Shown here piece after piece: positions 6,662 through 15,560 of a DNA stretch of 53,131 bases (position 1 is the stretch's first letter; every line of letters begins with the position of its first letter). Under the pieces are notes generated by a model. It had not been told where the DNA came from, ran no database searches, and saw nothing but the letters and a program-made list of their open reading frames with translations. The DNA comes from Paludibacter sp. (lineage in GTDB: Bacteria > Bacteroidota > Bacteroidia > Bacteroidales > Paludibacteraceae): positions 1-53,131 of the forward strand of contig JAQTUE010000034.1 of NCBI GenBank assembly GCA_028710415.1, given 5' to 3'. Both the position numbers and the translations under genes were made by a program.

Positions 6662-9600
6662 ATGGAAGAATCAATTTGTATAATTAAAGAGTATATAACT
6701 ATAGAAGACAAAGAATATTTAAGAATTGTTGAAAAATTAACAGGATTTGAACATATAATTCCGACAATTCAATTATTTGACAACAATCTGATAATTAATA
6801 GTGAAAACCTTTTCTATAAAACATATAATTCAAAACTAAATAAATATTTTTACATACAAAAACATCCTTATTATAAGCTCAACAATGATTATGAATTTCC
6901 AATAATTAGACTAGATTCATATGATAATGCAGATGGAACGATTTCAAATTTTTTTATAATTGAGGACATTGACAATAATGAAATAAGTATAAAAGCACAC
7001 AAAATCCAATTAAATGAAAATTGGAAAAAACAAAGTCTAATCTGCAAAGTTATGGGTTATAGAAAAAACAGATTAGTTCTTCAAAACAATGATTTTTATA
7101 ATGAAAACTATGAAATTGATAATGAGTACGAATTTAAGTTTTTAGAATTTGGAACATACGAATATAACGATCGTACATTTAAATCAATAATAGTCGAGGA
7201 TTTATATAAAAATAAAATAAATGTCAAAGCGCTAGATTGGCAGACTCAAAAATTTTGGAGATTCGAAACGTTAAGATGTAAAGTTCTAAAATTAAATTCG
7301 AGTGGTATTCCACATTTATTAAATATCGACTTTAGACATCCGATATATGAAATTGGAAAATCATATAAATTTGAAATACTTGACCATAAATATAAAGTAG
7401 ATAGCAATAATTCAGATAAAAAATATCATGTATTTGAATTACTTGGAGAAGACAATAATATTTATGAAGCAAATGTATTACCAGGGCAAATTGCAAAATC
7501 GTCTCAAAATGAAGTAATTGAATGTGAAGTAGTTTCTATAAAATATAAAGTAAGATTAAAACAGAATAGTGTTAGGGATCACTATTTCATATTTATTGAA
7601 GATATTGTAACAAATGATGCATTAATTTCAAAATACTTCAAAAAAGCATTAAACGATTTAGAAAATCATGACTCAATAGAACTCAATGAACAATACACAA
7701 CACAAAGTGCCTTTTGGGTTTTTACTTTTTGTGGTAAAATACTACCACGATATTTTTCCAATCATATCGAAAGATATGATTACAAATCAGGAAAAGAAAT
7801 TGCTTCGCTTATAATAATTATTGAAGAATGGATATTAAGTAGAGGAATTATCTCTGCTTTTCCTAATGAAAAAGCAAGGAAATCAGCTCAAACAAAAGCA
7901 AATCAACAGCTTGAAAACTATAAGACAATTTTTAAAGCCGTAAATATTGTATCCTCTGTTACATTTCAAGATTATTTCAATTTTAAACCTACTCAAAATT
8001 TATCAGACATAAATTTGTCTGAAATATATTTTATTTTAAAATTTTCTAACTTTAAATTAATAGATGAGAGTCAGTTTCTAATCTATTTTAAGAGTGTTTT
8101 AAATTTAATTGATTTAAATGATGATTCCATTTACTTTCTTAGTTTAATTGACAAGTTGATTTCAAGTAAAAAACATATATTTTATGATAATTCTTATGAA
8201 AATCAATTTAATTTAACTGCTCAAAAAAATAAAATTTTTGAAAATGAAGTTTACCAAGAAAAATATTTCAATTGGTCATATTGCCAACTCCTCATTTACA
8301 TTAAACTTGAAATTCAACAAAAAGCTAACTATATAATTGGAAAAATTCTACGACAATATAATTATGTAACTGATTCTTGGCAAATTAAAAAGAAATTACT
8401 TCTTAATGCATATTATTATCAAAATACAAATTCTATAATTCATTTAAATATACCATTAAAATTTGATCGTAAGTTAGAAATAGATTTTTCAAATTTATTT
8501 GACAATCCTAATTGCTGTGGAAATAGTGAAGAAAACTGGAAACTAATTATAAATTCTTATATTAATCGCTCAGTTTTAAAAATCAACGTTATAAGGAGAG
8601 AATTTAATGGATATGTTGTAGAGTATAAAAACATTATTGGATTTTTACCATTTAATCAAATATCTGACAGAAATCTAAAACATTATAACTATGAACAAGT
8701 TGATTTTACAATAAACTGTGTTTGTATCCTTTCAAGTGAAGATTTTAATTTTTTTGTCGTAAAACAATTAGAGATTACTGATATTGATTACCTTTCACAA
8801 AACAACAAATGTGGTACCGCTCAAGTAAATGAAATAATCGAAGGTATAATTAAAGGTATTACTGAATATGGTATTTTTTTATCAACACCATATGGTGATG
8901 GATTATTACATATTGGTAATATTTCAACAGGAATATGGAATAAATCAAAGATTGAAAAACATTTTATTATTGGAAAAAAGTTACTTGTTGTAATTACAAA
9001 TACAAATAACAACAAAATTGATTTAAGCTTTATTGATTTAAAAAATACTATGCATGCTGATTATTATAATGATTTTATTCATACTGTAGAAAATGGAAAT
9101 ACATTAGAGTCTGAGCTATCTTTTTTCTTAGAGGAAGAGGAAAATAATTACAACACAAACCCAGATGAAAAAAACGATGAATCAAATCAACTTGAAAAAG
9201 CATTTTGTTTTGAACAATACGTTGTTTTACAAAATGACCTATCAGAAAAAATTCATTATTTAAGATTAGCTAAACACTTTTTCTCATCTGTAAATCATGC
9301 TAGATCATATTTAATAAATATTTACACAACATATTTTGAAATTTTATTACTAATTGATGAAACAATTAGTGAATTTGAAATCTCAAAACTACAACGGATT
9401 AAAGCAGAGGCTGGAAGTATAATTGATAAAATTGAGAGCAAAACTCTTGAAAATTTTCCTGATGCTGAAAATTTGATTTTCTTTTTAAGAGTATTGAAAC
9501 TATTCAATGATTCAACTGATGAAAGTATTGAAAAACTATATCAGCTTGCAAATCAATATAATAAAATAAACGAGAAAAATAATTTAAAAACAATAGCAAA

Positions 9601-10390
9601 AATAGCATTATCAAACAACTTAATAATTTCTGAATCAGATGAATATATAGATTTTACAAAAAAAAATCTAAAATTACTAAGATCATATATTGACAATGGA
9701 GTTCTAACATTAAAAGAATCTGAATCGGATAGGCATGAAAGGGAATTAAATGAGAAATTTAATTATTGGGTTGGTAAAATTAAGGAAAATGAATCTGAAA
9801 CAATTGAGTTTAAATCAACTTTTAAAACTCCTTTACCTAGTGAAAAGCAACTTAAGAAAAAAGAAAGCTTAATAAAATTGTTAGAGTCAACACAAAAAAA
9901 TGAAAATATTTTAAAAGAAATTGATAAAATAGATGGTGAATTGGCTTCAAAGGCTGTTATTCATAGTTCATTGAAAACACTTTGTGCATTTGCAAATACA
10001 AATGGTGGACATCTTTTTATTGGAGTAAAAGATGATCAATCTTTTTGCAGTTTAAACCACGACTATTTGAGTTTAAAAGGGAAAAAAGATCGTGATGGTT
10101 TTGGTTTATTCTTTGATTCAAAAATTAAAGAATATTTTGAAGATAGCTTTTCATCTTTAATTTCAAGTGAATTTTTAAAAACCGAATTTGGTGACATACT
10201 AATTGTTACAGTTAAACAAAGTATAGATCCTATATTTCTATTAAGAGATGAAAAGGGCAATAAAACTGAAGAATTATATGTACGTGAGTTGACATCTAGC
10301 AAAGAAATTGAAAGTAAAAAAGAACTTTTAAAATTTGCTAAGCAGAAACAAATCGAACAATTGAGAAATAAATTAGATGTTAATGAATGA
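6662..10390 (+). CDS. Giant OB-repeat / S1 / AlbA_2 (Schlafen-type) protein, function unknown
   Basis: A 1242-residue, strongly AT-rich gene. The N-terminus carries three diverged ~75-residue repeats (about 72-143, 150-224, 229-302), each running Y-E-F/Y-K-F ... i-i-E-D ... A ... C-K-V/C-E-V ..., which look like small beta-barrel (OB-like) modules. Residues ~320-630 are mostly helical. Residues ~635-705 (Y-V-V-E-Y-K-N-I-I-G-F-L-P) and ~722-795 (G-I-T-E-Y-G-I-F-L...G-L-L-H-I-G-N-I-S) are S1-type RNA-binding domains, the second clearer. After an acidic linker and helices (~800-1035), residues ~1040-1235 hold an AlbA_2 domain (E-F-K-S-T-F, then L-C-A-F-A-N-T-N-G-G-H-L-F-I-G-V-K-D), the fold shared with Schlafen nucleases. 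An insertion of charged helix splits its beginning. The likely action is RNA or ribosome/tRNA binding with nuclease or regulatory output. ~150 bp palindromic repeats flank it, so it is probably horizontally acquired. I do not recognise this exact architecture. Confidence 0.8.
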   Translation: MEESICIIKEYITIEDKEYLRIVEKLTGFEHIIPTIQLFDNNLIINSENLFYKTYNSKLNKYFYIQKHPYYKLNNDYEFPIIRLDSYDNADGTISNFFIIEDIDNNEISIKAHKIQLNENWKKQSLICKVMGYRKNRLVLQNNDFYNENYEIDNEYEFKFLEFGTYEYNDRTFKSIIVEDLYKNKINVKALDWQTQKFWRFETLRCKVLKLNSSGIPHLLNIDFRHPIYEIGKSYKFEILDHKYKVDSNNSDKKYHVFELLGEDNNIYEANVLPGQIAKSSQNEVIECEVVSIKYKVRLKQNSVRDHYFIFIEDIVTNDALISKYFKKALNDLENHDSIELNEQYTTQSAFWVFTFCGKILPRYFSNHIERYDYKSGKEIASLIIIIEEWILSRGIISAFPNEKARKSAQTKANQQLENYKTIFKAVNIVSSVTFQDYFNFKPTQNLSDINLSEIYFILKFSNFKLIDESQFLIYFKSVLNLIDLNDDSIYFLSLIDKLISSKKHIFYDNSYENQFNLTAQKNKIFENEVYQEKYFNWSYCQLLIYIKLEIQQKANYIIGKILRQYNYVTDSWQIKKKLLLNAYYYQNTNSIIHLNIPLKFDRKLEIDFSNLFDNPNCCGNSEENWKLIINSYINRSVLKINVIRREFNGYVVEYKNIIGFLPFNQISDRNLKHYNYEQVDFTINCVCILSSEDFNFFVVKQLEITDIDYLSQNNKCGTAQVNEIIEGIIKGITEYGIFLSTPYGDGLLHIGNISTGIWNKSKIEKHFIIGKKLLVVITNTNNNKIDLSFIDLKNTMHADYYNDFIHTVENGNTLESELSFFLEEEENNYNTNPDEKNDESNQLEKAFCFEQYVVLQNDLSEKIHYLRLAKHFFSSVNHARSYLINIYTTYFEILLLIDETISEFEISKLQRIKAEAGSIIDKIESKTLENFPDAENLIFFLRVLKLFNDSTDESIEKLYQLANQYNKINEKNNLKTIAKIALSNNLIISESDEYIDFTKKNLKLLRSYIDNGVLTLKESESDRHERELNEKFNYWVGKIKENESETIEFKSTFKTPLPSEKQLKKKESLIKLLESTQKNENILKEIDKIDGELASKAVIHSSLKTLCAFANTNGGHLFIGVKDDQSFCSLNHDYLSLKGKKDRDGFGLFFDSKIKEYFEDSFSSLISSEFLKTEFGDILIVTVKQSIDPIFLLRDEKGNKTEELYVRELTSSKEIESKKELLKFAKQKQIEQLRNKLDVNE

Positions 10391-10570
10391 CAAGGCCCTA
10401 AGTGCTAATATTCGCCTATACTCACCTGCTGGCTGATGTGAATTTAGCAGGTGTTGCTCACGCATTCACTTTGTCACTTGACGACATTGAACGCTCCTGA
10501 AAATGGAACATTCCGTTTAATGGATACCACCAAATGCCTATAACCTCTGTCGTAATGAGCAAGGGCAAAA
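10391..10570 (+). repeat. Cassette-boundary-like imperfect palindrome, copy 2
   Basis: It begins immediately after the giant gene's stop and is collinear with 6485-6640: GTGCTAATATTCGCC at the left, GGCTGATGTGAATTTAGCAG, CGCATTCAC, GAACGCTCC, CCAAATGCC and GTCGTAATGAGC at the right. The outer ends are again complementary. The pair delimits the giant gene as one unit. Confidence 0.7.
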
Positions 10571-10579
10571 AATAACAGA

Positions 10580-10632
10580 TGCGGAGAATAAATCGACTAT
10601 TCTCCGCACTATTTGCGGAGATTATATTGTTA
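10580..10632. repeat. Triple TGCGGAGAATA-type arms (possible recombination site)
   Basis: TGCGGAGAATA (10580-10590) is inverted at 10598-10608 around a 7-base loop. Variants TGCGGAGATTA and TGCGAAGAATA follow in direct orientation (10614-10624, 10632 region). Repeated arms of this size are typical of recombinase binding sites. It lies just outside the cassette repeat. No recombinase gene is visible in the window. Confidence 0.5.
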
Positions 10633-10633
10633 T

Positions 10634-10828
10634 GCGAAGAATAAACCCTCTCACCCCCTCGTTTTCTTAACGTGGGAAAGTGGGAAGTACAAATTATGAA
10701 CTGAAAAGGAACTAATAAAACCAAGCCCTGCCCCTAATACACCTTCCCTACTCATTCTGTTTCTCCCATAGATCCTGATTATAAATACTGATTTGACAGA
10801 TTAAGTTATCTAAAAAGAATGAATTTAA
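10634..10828. other. Intergenic stretch without recognisable gene
   Basis: Between the cassette end and the aroC promoter I see no ORF with family resemblance. The reverse-strand ORF 10458-10724 is read through the repeats. Confidence 0.5.
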
Positions 10829-10832
10829 AACA

Positions 10833-10867
10833 TTTGTTTTAAAAATTCATATTTTCAACTAACTTTG
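10833..10867 (+). promoter_or_regulatory. Putative aroC promoter
   Basis: TTTG at 10833-10836 and TAACTTTG at 10860-10867 resemble the Bacteroidetes -33/-7 pair, although the 23-base spacing is a little long. The aroC ATG is 62 bases downstream of the -7 box. Confidence 0.5.
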
Positions 10868-10928
10868 TACATCAAACAGCGTTTAAAGTAATAAGTATTC
10901 ATAAATTATACATCAATCCATTGATCAC

Positions 10929-11993
10929 ATGTCGAATATAATCGGTAAATTATTTACGTTCACCTCTTTTGGGGAGTCTCACGGGAAAGGTATTGGAGGC
11001 ATTGTGGATGGTTGTCCGCCTGGAGTTGAACTGGATGAAGCATTCATTCAGAATGAGTTGAACCGCCGCCGTCCGGGGCAGTCGGATATATCCACTCCAC
11101 GCAAGGAAGGTGATGTTGTGGAATTCCTGTCCGGTGTATTTGAAGGAAAGACCACCGGAACGCCCATTGCCTTCGTGATCTGGAATGAAAACCAGCACAG
11201 CACCGATTACGATCATTTGAAGGAAGTGTACCGCCCTTCGCATGCCGATTATACCTACCAACAGAAATACGGAATCCGCGATCACCGTGGAGGAGGACGC
11301 AGTTCTGCACGCGAAACAGCTTCACGGGTAGTGGCAGGTGCCATCGCTAAACTGGTATTAAAGAATATCGGAATTGAAATAACAGCATTTACCTCTCAGG
11401 TAGGTCATATTGCTATGACGCAAAGTTTTGAGACTGTTGACTTGACCCTGATAGAAAGCAATATCGTACGTTGTCCTGAACAGGAAACGGCTGATAAAAT
11501 GATTGCCTACATAAAAGAATTGAAAGACGAAGGCGATTCAATCGGGGGCATCATTTCATGCATCATCAAAGGAGTACCTGTCGGATTGGGAGAACCGGTA
11601 TTTGATAAATTACAAGCACGTTTGGCACAGGCCATGTTAAGCATCAATGCCACCCACGGTTTTGATTATGGCCGTGGATTTGAAGGAGTCAGCCTGAAAG
11701 GTTCGGAAATGAATGATGCCTTTGTAAAAGTGGATGATAAAGTGACTACCCGTACCAATAACTCGGGGGGTGTACAGGGCGGTATCAGCAACGGTCAGGA
11801 CATATACTTCCGGGTGTTGTTTAAACCGGTAGCTACGATTGCCAAGAAACAGGACACCCTGGATATCCATTTGAGTGAAGTGGAACTGGAAGCCCGCGGC
11901 CGTCATGATCCTTGCGTATTGCCACGTGCAGTGCCGATTGTCGAAGCTATGGCTGCCATGACGCTGCTGGATCTGTATCTGGTTAAGAGTTGA
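10929..11993 (+). CDS. aroC: Chorismate synthase
   Basis: Catalyses the last shikimate-pathway step, EPSP to chorismate, with reduced FMN in the cytoplasm. The 354-residue length is normal. Diagnostic segments are F-G-E-S-H-G (residues 14-19), R-G-G-G-R-S-S-A-R-E-T-A near 120-131 and the C-terminal G-R-H-D-P-C-V-L-P-R-A. A Bacteroidetes-type -7 box lies upstream. The stop codon TGA at 11991-11993 is itself the first TGA of a TTGATTAG-type repeat array. Codon use and composition match the core genome, in contrast to the AT-rich cassette just upstream. Confidence 0.97.
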   Translation: MSNIIGKLFTFTSFGESHGKGIGGIVDGCPPGVELDEAFIQNELNRRRPGQSDISTPRKEGDVVEFLSGVFEGKTTGTPIAFVIWNENQHSTDYDHLKEVYRPSHADYTYQQKYGIRDHRGGGRSSARETASRVVAGAIAKLVLKNIGIEITAFTSQVGHIAMTQSFETVDLTLIESNIVRCPEQETADKMIAYIKELKDEGDSIGGIISCIIKGVPVGLGEPVFDKLQARLAQAMLSINATHGFDYGRGFEGVSLKGSEMNDAFVKVDDKVTTRTNNSGGVQGGISNGQDIYFRVLFKPVATIAKKQDTLDIHLSEVELEARGRHDPCVLPRAVPIVEAMAAMTLLDLYLVKS

Positions 11994-12062
11994 TTAGTTA
12001 ATTAAGTTGACTGAGTTGATTAAGTTGATTCTGGTAATTAGGTAATTGAGTTGATTAGTTAA
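11989..12062. repeat. TTGATTAG/TTGATTAAG array starting at the aroC stop
   Basis: About eight degenerate units (GTTGATTAG, TTAATTAAG, TTGACTGAG, TTGATTAAG, GGTAATTAG). The first unit supplies the aroC stop codon. Confidence 0.8.
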
Positions 12063-12208
12063 ATGGAAATATTCTTTGAGTAGGTTGTGGGTGAAAAATG
12101 ATAAAATGTATATACTTAAAATTTAAAATGGTATAAAACACTATTATTTAAATATAACAAAATCATTTACTTAGAAGGCGATAATTACAATTCGTAATTC
12201 CAAACACA

Positions 12209-13903
12209 ATGGATTTAAAGCAGTTACAACAAATAATTAATCAGGGCGAAGGTCTTCATATTGAATTCAAAGAGGCAACTGATTCTGTGCCAAATTCTTT
12301 TTACGAAACGGTGGTTAGTTTCTCAAATACCGATGGAGGAACTCTTCTATTGGGTGTAGCTGATAATATGGAAGTGAAAGGCATTGATGTGGCATCAACT
12401 GGAAAGCTTCAAAAAGACATTGTTACTGCACTTAATTCACGTGATTGCATTAATCCGCCTATTTATATGCAGCCATTTACCATTCAGCATCCTGATGGAT
12501 TGATTATGGTAATACAAATCCCGGCAAGTAGTCAGATACACGATCATGCGGGCAGTATTTATATCAGGGAGTTCGAAAGCGATTTAGATGTAACCCGAAA
12601 CCAGCAAAAAGTAAGTGATATCTATCTAAGAAAAAGAAACTTTTTTACTGAAGCTCAAATCTATCCGTTTTTAAAAATGGATGATCTTGACACTTTGCTA
12701 TTCGATAAAGCGCGTCAAATTATTCGCAATAATAAAAGTGATCATCCCTGGCTTTTAGTAAGTGAAGAACAAATGCTTCATGATTCAACCCTTTGGCGAA
12801 GAGATTATAAAACCGGCGAAGAAGGACTAACATTAGCTGCAGCATTAATTTTCGGGAAAGACTCAACTATACAAAGTATTTTACCGGCATATAAGGTAGA
12901 GGCAATGGTTCGTATTGTCAATAAAGACCGATGGGATGATCGAATCAATCCGCCATTAAGAACGAATTTAATTGACACGTATCTGCGATTAAAGGAATTT
13001 ATCAATGCCAAATTACCTGAAAGATTTCATACGGAAGGTGACCAACGCATAGATTTAAGAGATAAGATTTTTCGTGAAGTTATTGGCAATGTTATTGTTC
13101 ACCGCGAATATAGCAGTGCCTTGTCTACTGAAATGATCATCACTGATACTGAAGTTCGAATTACCAATCCAAATAAAGCATTATTCCATGGCATTATTGA
13201 TGTCAATGGTTTCAATCCGTACCCGAAAAATCCGAATATCCGGAAGTTTTTCACTTCGTTTGGCTGGACTGATGAAATTGGATCGGGCATCCGCAATACA
13301 AATAAATATCTTCCAATTTATGTATCGGGTGCAAAACCTGTTTTTTATGAAAATGACACTTTTGTCACTGAAATACCACTTAAATACATATCGTTAGCAG
13401 AATTCTCTAATAAATGGATAAAATGGTTGGGACTAATAGATAAAGCAACTGCACATTTGGATGTATCATTGAAAAATATAACACTGCCGGCAAACCTGAT
13501 TAATGTTAGTTGGGATGAGCTGCTTTTATATTTAGTACCCAGCTGGAACCAAATTGGCACCCAGCTCAGTCAATTGGACTGGCCTAAAAACCAGATATTT
13601 GAAAAAGAATTAATTGAACGGATACCCAGCTGGAATGAAATTGGTACCCAGCTTCTTAGAAAAAAGACCTGGTACTTTATATGTATTCTGAGTTTGTGTG
13701 CTGAATCCATAAAGTTAAGTCAGTTATTAGAATTCTTTGATTATAAAAATGAGAAATCTTTTAGAGATAATTATATTAAACCCCTTCGGGATGTTGGTTT
13801 TATAGGATTGACAAATCCCGGAAAGCCTACAGACCCGGATAACAAATATGTTATAACCAAACAGGGAAAAGCTTTTCTGTCCGGCCAAAATCTTTTGGTT
13901 TAA
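12209..13903 (+). CDS. AlbA_2 domain / HATPase_C_4 putative transcriptional regulator
   Basis: A 564-residue protein. Residues ~12-125 are an AlbA_2 domain (H-I-E-F-K-E-A, F-S-N-T-D-G-G-T-L-L-L-G-V-A-D). Residues ~275-390 resemble the GHKL-like HATPase_C_4 module (E-V-I-G-N-V-I-V-H-R-E-Y then G-S-G-I-R-N-T-N-K-Y). The C-terminus looks like a winged helix. Such proteins are usually annotated as ATP-dependent DNA helicase RecG-like or putative transcriptional regulators, with no proven function. A short motif P-S-W-N-x-I-G-T-Q-L occurs twice (13537-13566 and 13625-13654), as in family members with variable short repeats ahead of the last domain. The gene stands alone after aroC and is intact. 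Confidence 0.8.
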   Translation: MDLKQLQQIINQGEGLHIEFKEATDSVPNSFYETVVSFSNTDGGTLLLGVADNMEVKGIDVASTGKLQKDIVTALNSRDCINPPIYMQPFTIQHPDGLIMVIQIPASSQIHDHAGSIYIREFESDLDVTRNQQKVSDIYLRKRNFFTEAQIYPFLKMDDLDTLLFDKARQIIRNNKSDHPWLLVSEEQMLHDSTLWRRDYKTGEEGLTLAAALIFGKDSTIQSILPAYKVEAMVRIVNKDRWDDRINPPLRTNLIDTYLRLKEFINAKLPERFHTEGDQRIDLRDKIFREVIGNVIVHREYSSALSTEMIITDTEVRITNPNKALFHGIIDVNGFNPYPKNPNIRKFFTSFGWTDEIGSGIRNTNKYLPIYVSGAKPVFYENDTFVTEIPLKYISLAEFSNKWIKWLGLIDKATAHLDVSLKNITLPANLINVSWDELLLYLVPSWNQIGTQLSQLDWPKNQIFEKELIERIPSWNEIGTQLLRKKTWYFICILSLCAESIKLSQLLEFFDYKNEKSFRDNYIKPLRDVGFIGLTNPGKPTDPDNKYVITKQGKAFLSGQNLLV

Positions 13904-14267
13904 ATACTAACATAAGTAAAATGACAGATACATGGTTTCTATAAGATATTGAGAAGAAAATTCAACACCGTAATCGTGTTGTGATTTTTGACCTTAACCT
14001 GGTCAAGCCAGAGTTAAGAATGGAACAGGGATCGTACATTCCGGCTTTACGGAATAAACGCTAATCAGGCGGATTAAAAATGGATAAGAAAGACACTTCG
14101 TATTTTGATTTTAAGACCTGGCATAGACTCTTCTGAATAAAAAAGTTAGATGTAAATATCGTACGATTGCATATATAACGCACCTGAAATTTTAAAAATT
14201 AAAACTGAAGTTACTAAATCCCCCGCAATTTATCCCGATTTTTCGGGAGGTGTTAGGGGTTCTTATC
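13904..14267. other. Intergenic stretch with a dispersed repeat
   Basis: No gene is seen. 13997-14120 is a copy of the CGCTGATT-GGCGGATT family (see 15230-15372 and 18201-18313), and 14241-14264 carries the GTTAGGGGTTCTTA motif found again at 15510-15560. Confidence 0.6.
13997..14120 (+). repeat. Dispersed CGCT(G)ATT...GGCGGATTAAA repeat, copy 1
   Basis: Contains CTGGTCAAG, GAGTTAAGAATGGAAC, ATTCCGGCTTTACGGAAT (a hairpin), GGCGGATTAAAAA and ACTTCGTATTTTGATTTTAA. Copies 2 and 3 share these blocks in the same order with deletions. Confidence 0.65.
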
Positions 14268-15206
14268 ATGGAAAATATCACACCGCAACATTGGGCTATC
14301 ATTATAAATCCGAAGTCAGGGAAAAAGAAACTATTCCAGCAACGGAAATATATTTTCATGACCCTTAAGAATGCTGGGATACAATTTGAATACCGGGTGA
14401 CTAAATTTGCCGGGCATGCCAGTATGATTGCTAAATTATTTGCAGAAAAGAAGTACCAGAACTTTATGGTTGTGGGCGGGGATGGTACCATGAGCGAAGT
14501 GATAAATGGCATTTTCAGTGCTGATATTAAAGATACCAACACCTTGAAAATAGCCTTAATCCCGAGGGGAACCGGCAATGACTGGGGACGGTTCTGGGGC
14601 CTGACCCGCGATTACAACCACTCCCTGGAGGTATTCCTGAAAGGCAAAATTCAAACCATTGACATTGGGAAGGTGGATTATGAACTGGAAGGCGAGAAAC
14701 AAACCCATTACTTTATCAACTCTGTGGGGCTGGGACTGGATGCAAAAGTAGTCAACATCACCCACTGGCTGAAACGATATGTGGGAAGCCACTCTTTTTT
14801 ATATACCGTAGCCTTACTGCTGGCAGTATTTTCCTATCGGGCTACTAAGATCAGGATACGTTCCGCGGATAGAAACCTCGATGAAAGCATGTTTACCATG
14901 AACGTAGCCAATGGTTGTTACAGCGGCGGGGGAATGAAGCAAACGCCCAATGCCCTGCCTTACGATGGCTTACTGGACGTGATGATGGCTAAGAAACCAA
15001 CATTCTTTGATATTATCGGTGGGTTGCGCAGGCTTTTCAATGGGAAACTATTGGAACACCCGGTGATTGTATCATTTCAAACCCGTAGCTTAAAAGTCCA
15101 ATCCCATAAACATGCCTTAATGGAAGCAGATGGCATTATCGTAAACGGTACTTCACCGTATGTGATCAGCATTATCCCGGAGGCAATACAAATGATTGTG
15201 CCGTGA
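14268..15206 (+). CDS. Diacylglycerol/sphingosine-kinase-family lipid kinase (YegS/LCB5-like)
   Basis: A 312-residue DAGK-catalytic-domain protein. N-P-K-S-G at residues 14-18 and the nucleotide-binding G-G-D-G-T at 70-74, followed by P-R-G-T-G-N-D-W-G-R (99-108), are the family hallmarks. The C-terminal beta-sandwich contains N-G-x-Y-S-G-G-G-M and D-G-L-L-D-V. It probably phosphorylates a membrane lipid such as diacylglycerol or undecaprenol-like substrates; the exact substrate is not readable. The ATG at 14268 is preferred over the GTG at 14250, which lies in an intergenic repeat motif. Confidence 0.9.
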   Translation: MENITPQHWAIIINPKSGKKKLFQQRKYIFMTLKNAGIQFEYRVTKFAGHASMIAKLFAEKKYQNFMVVGGDGTMSEVINGIFSADIKDTNTLKIALIPRGTGNDWGRFWGLTRDYNHSLEVFLKGKIQTIDIGKVDYELEGEKQTHYFINSVGLGLDAKVVNITHWLKRYVGSHSFLYTVALLLAVFSYRATKIRIRSADRNLDESMFTMNVANGCYSGGGMKQTPNALPYDGLLDVMMAKKPTFFDIIGGLRRLFNGKLLEHPVIVSFQTRSLKVQSHKHALMEADGIIVNGTSPYVISIIPEAIQMIVP

Positions 15207-15229
15207 GAACAGAAAACAACCCCTAACCC

Positions 15230-15372
15230 CTAACCTGGTCAAGTCAGAATTAAGATTAGAATTAAGAATAGAACGCTGATTAACGCTGATTTGGCGGATT
15301 AAAAACGGATATGAAAAATACTTCGTATTTTGATTTTAAACCAACCTTGGACAAGTCGGAATGAAAGAGTTA
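15230..15372 (+). repeat. Dispersed CGCTGATT...GGCGGATTAAA repeat, copy 2
   Basis: The blocks CCTGGTCAAG, GAATTAAGA, GAACGCTGATTAACGCTGAT, TTGGCGGATTAAAAACGGAT and ACTTCGTATTTTGATTTTAA match copy 1. The hairpin block is missing here. Confidence 0.65.
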
Positions 15373-15442
15373 GTAATAAATTATGCAATATTGTGCCAAA
15401 AAATACACGAATTTGAGAGATAAGTTACTAAAGGGGGATAAG

Positions 15443-15478
15443 AAAAACCCCTGATCTTCATCGAGGCCAGGGGTTTTT
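15443..15478. terminator. Bidirectional terminator between convergent genes
   Basis: AAAAACCCCTG (15443-15453) pairs with CAGGGGTTTTT (15468-15478). It lies between the convergent lipid kinase (+) and nucleotidyltransferase (-) genes and has T-runs on both strands. Confidence 0.85.
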
Positions 15479-15494
15479 AATAGGAAACAAAAGT

Positions 15495-15560
15495 AACTTA
15501 GTTCCCCTTTAGGGGCTAGGGGTTCTTATATTGTTCCCCTTTAGTTGTTAGGGGTTCTTA
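15495..15560. repeat. Two tandem units ending in TAGGGGTTCTTA
   Basis: GTTCCCCTTTAG-N4-TAGGGGTTCTTA occurs twice in a row. The second unit encodes the last residues (R-T-P-N-N) and the stop of the reverse-strand nucleotidyltransferase. A related GTTAGGGGTTCTTA sits directly before the lipid kinase at 14251. Confidence 0.65.

Larger units (their letters stand above)
15207..15540. other. Intergenic stretch with repeats and a terminator
   Basis: No gene is seen. It holds copy 2 of the CGCTGATT/GGCGGATT family (15230-15372), a hairpin terminator (15443-15478) and the first of two ~38 bp units ending in TAGGGGTTCTTA. Confidence 0.6.

Noticed and set aside
10458..10724. Reverse-strand 88-residue ORF
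   Set aside because: It runs through the cassette-boundary repeat and the TGCGGAGAATA arms and has no protein-like features.
10950..11325. Antisense ORFs in aroC
   Set aside because: Shadows of a well-conserved gene with high coding constraint.
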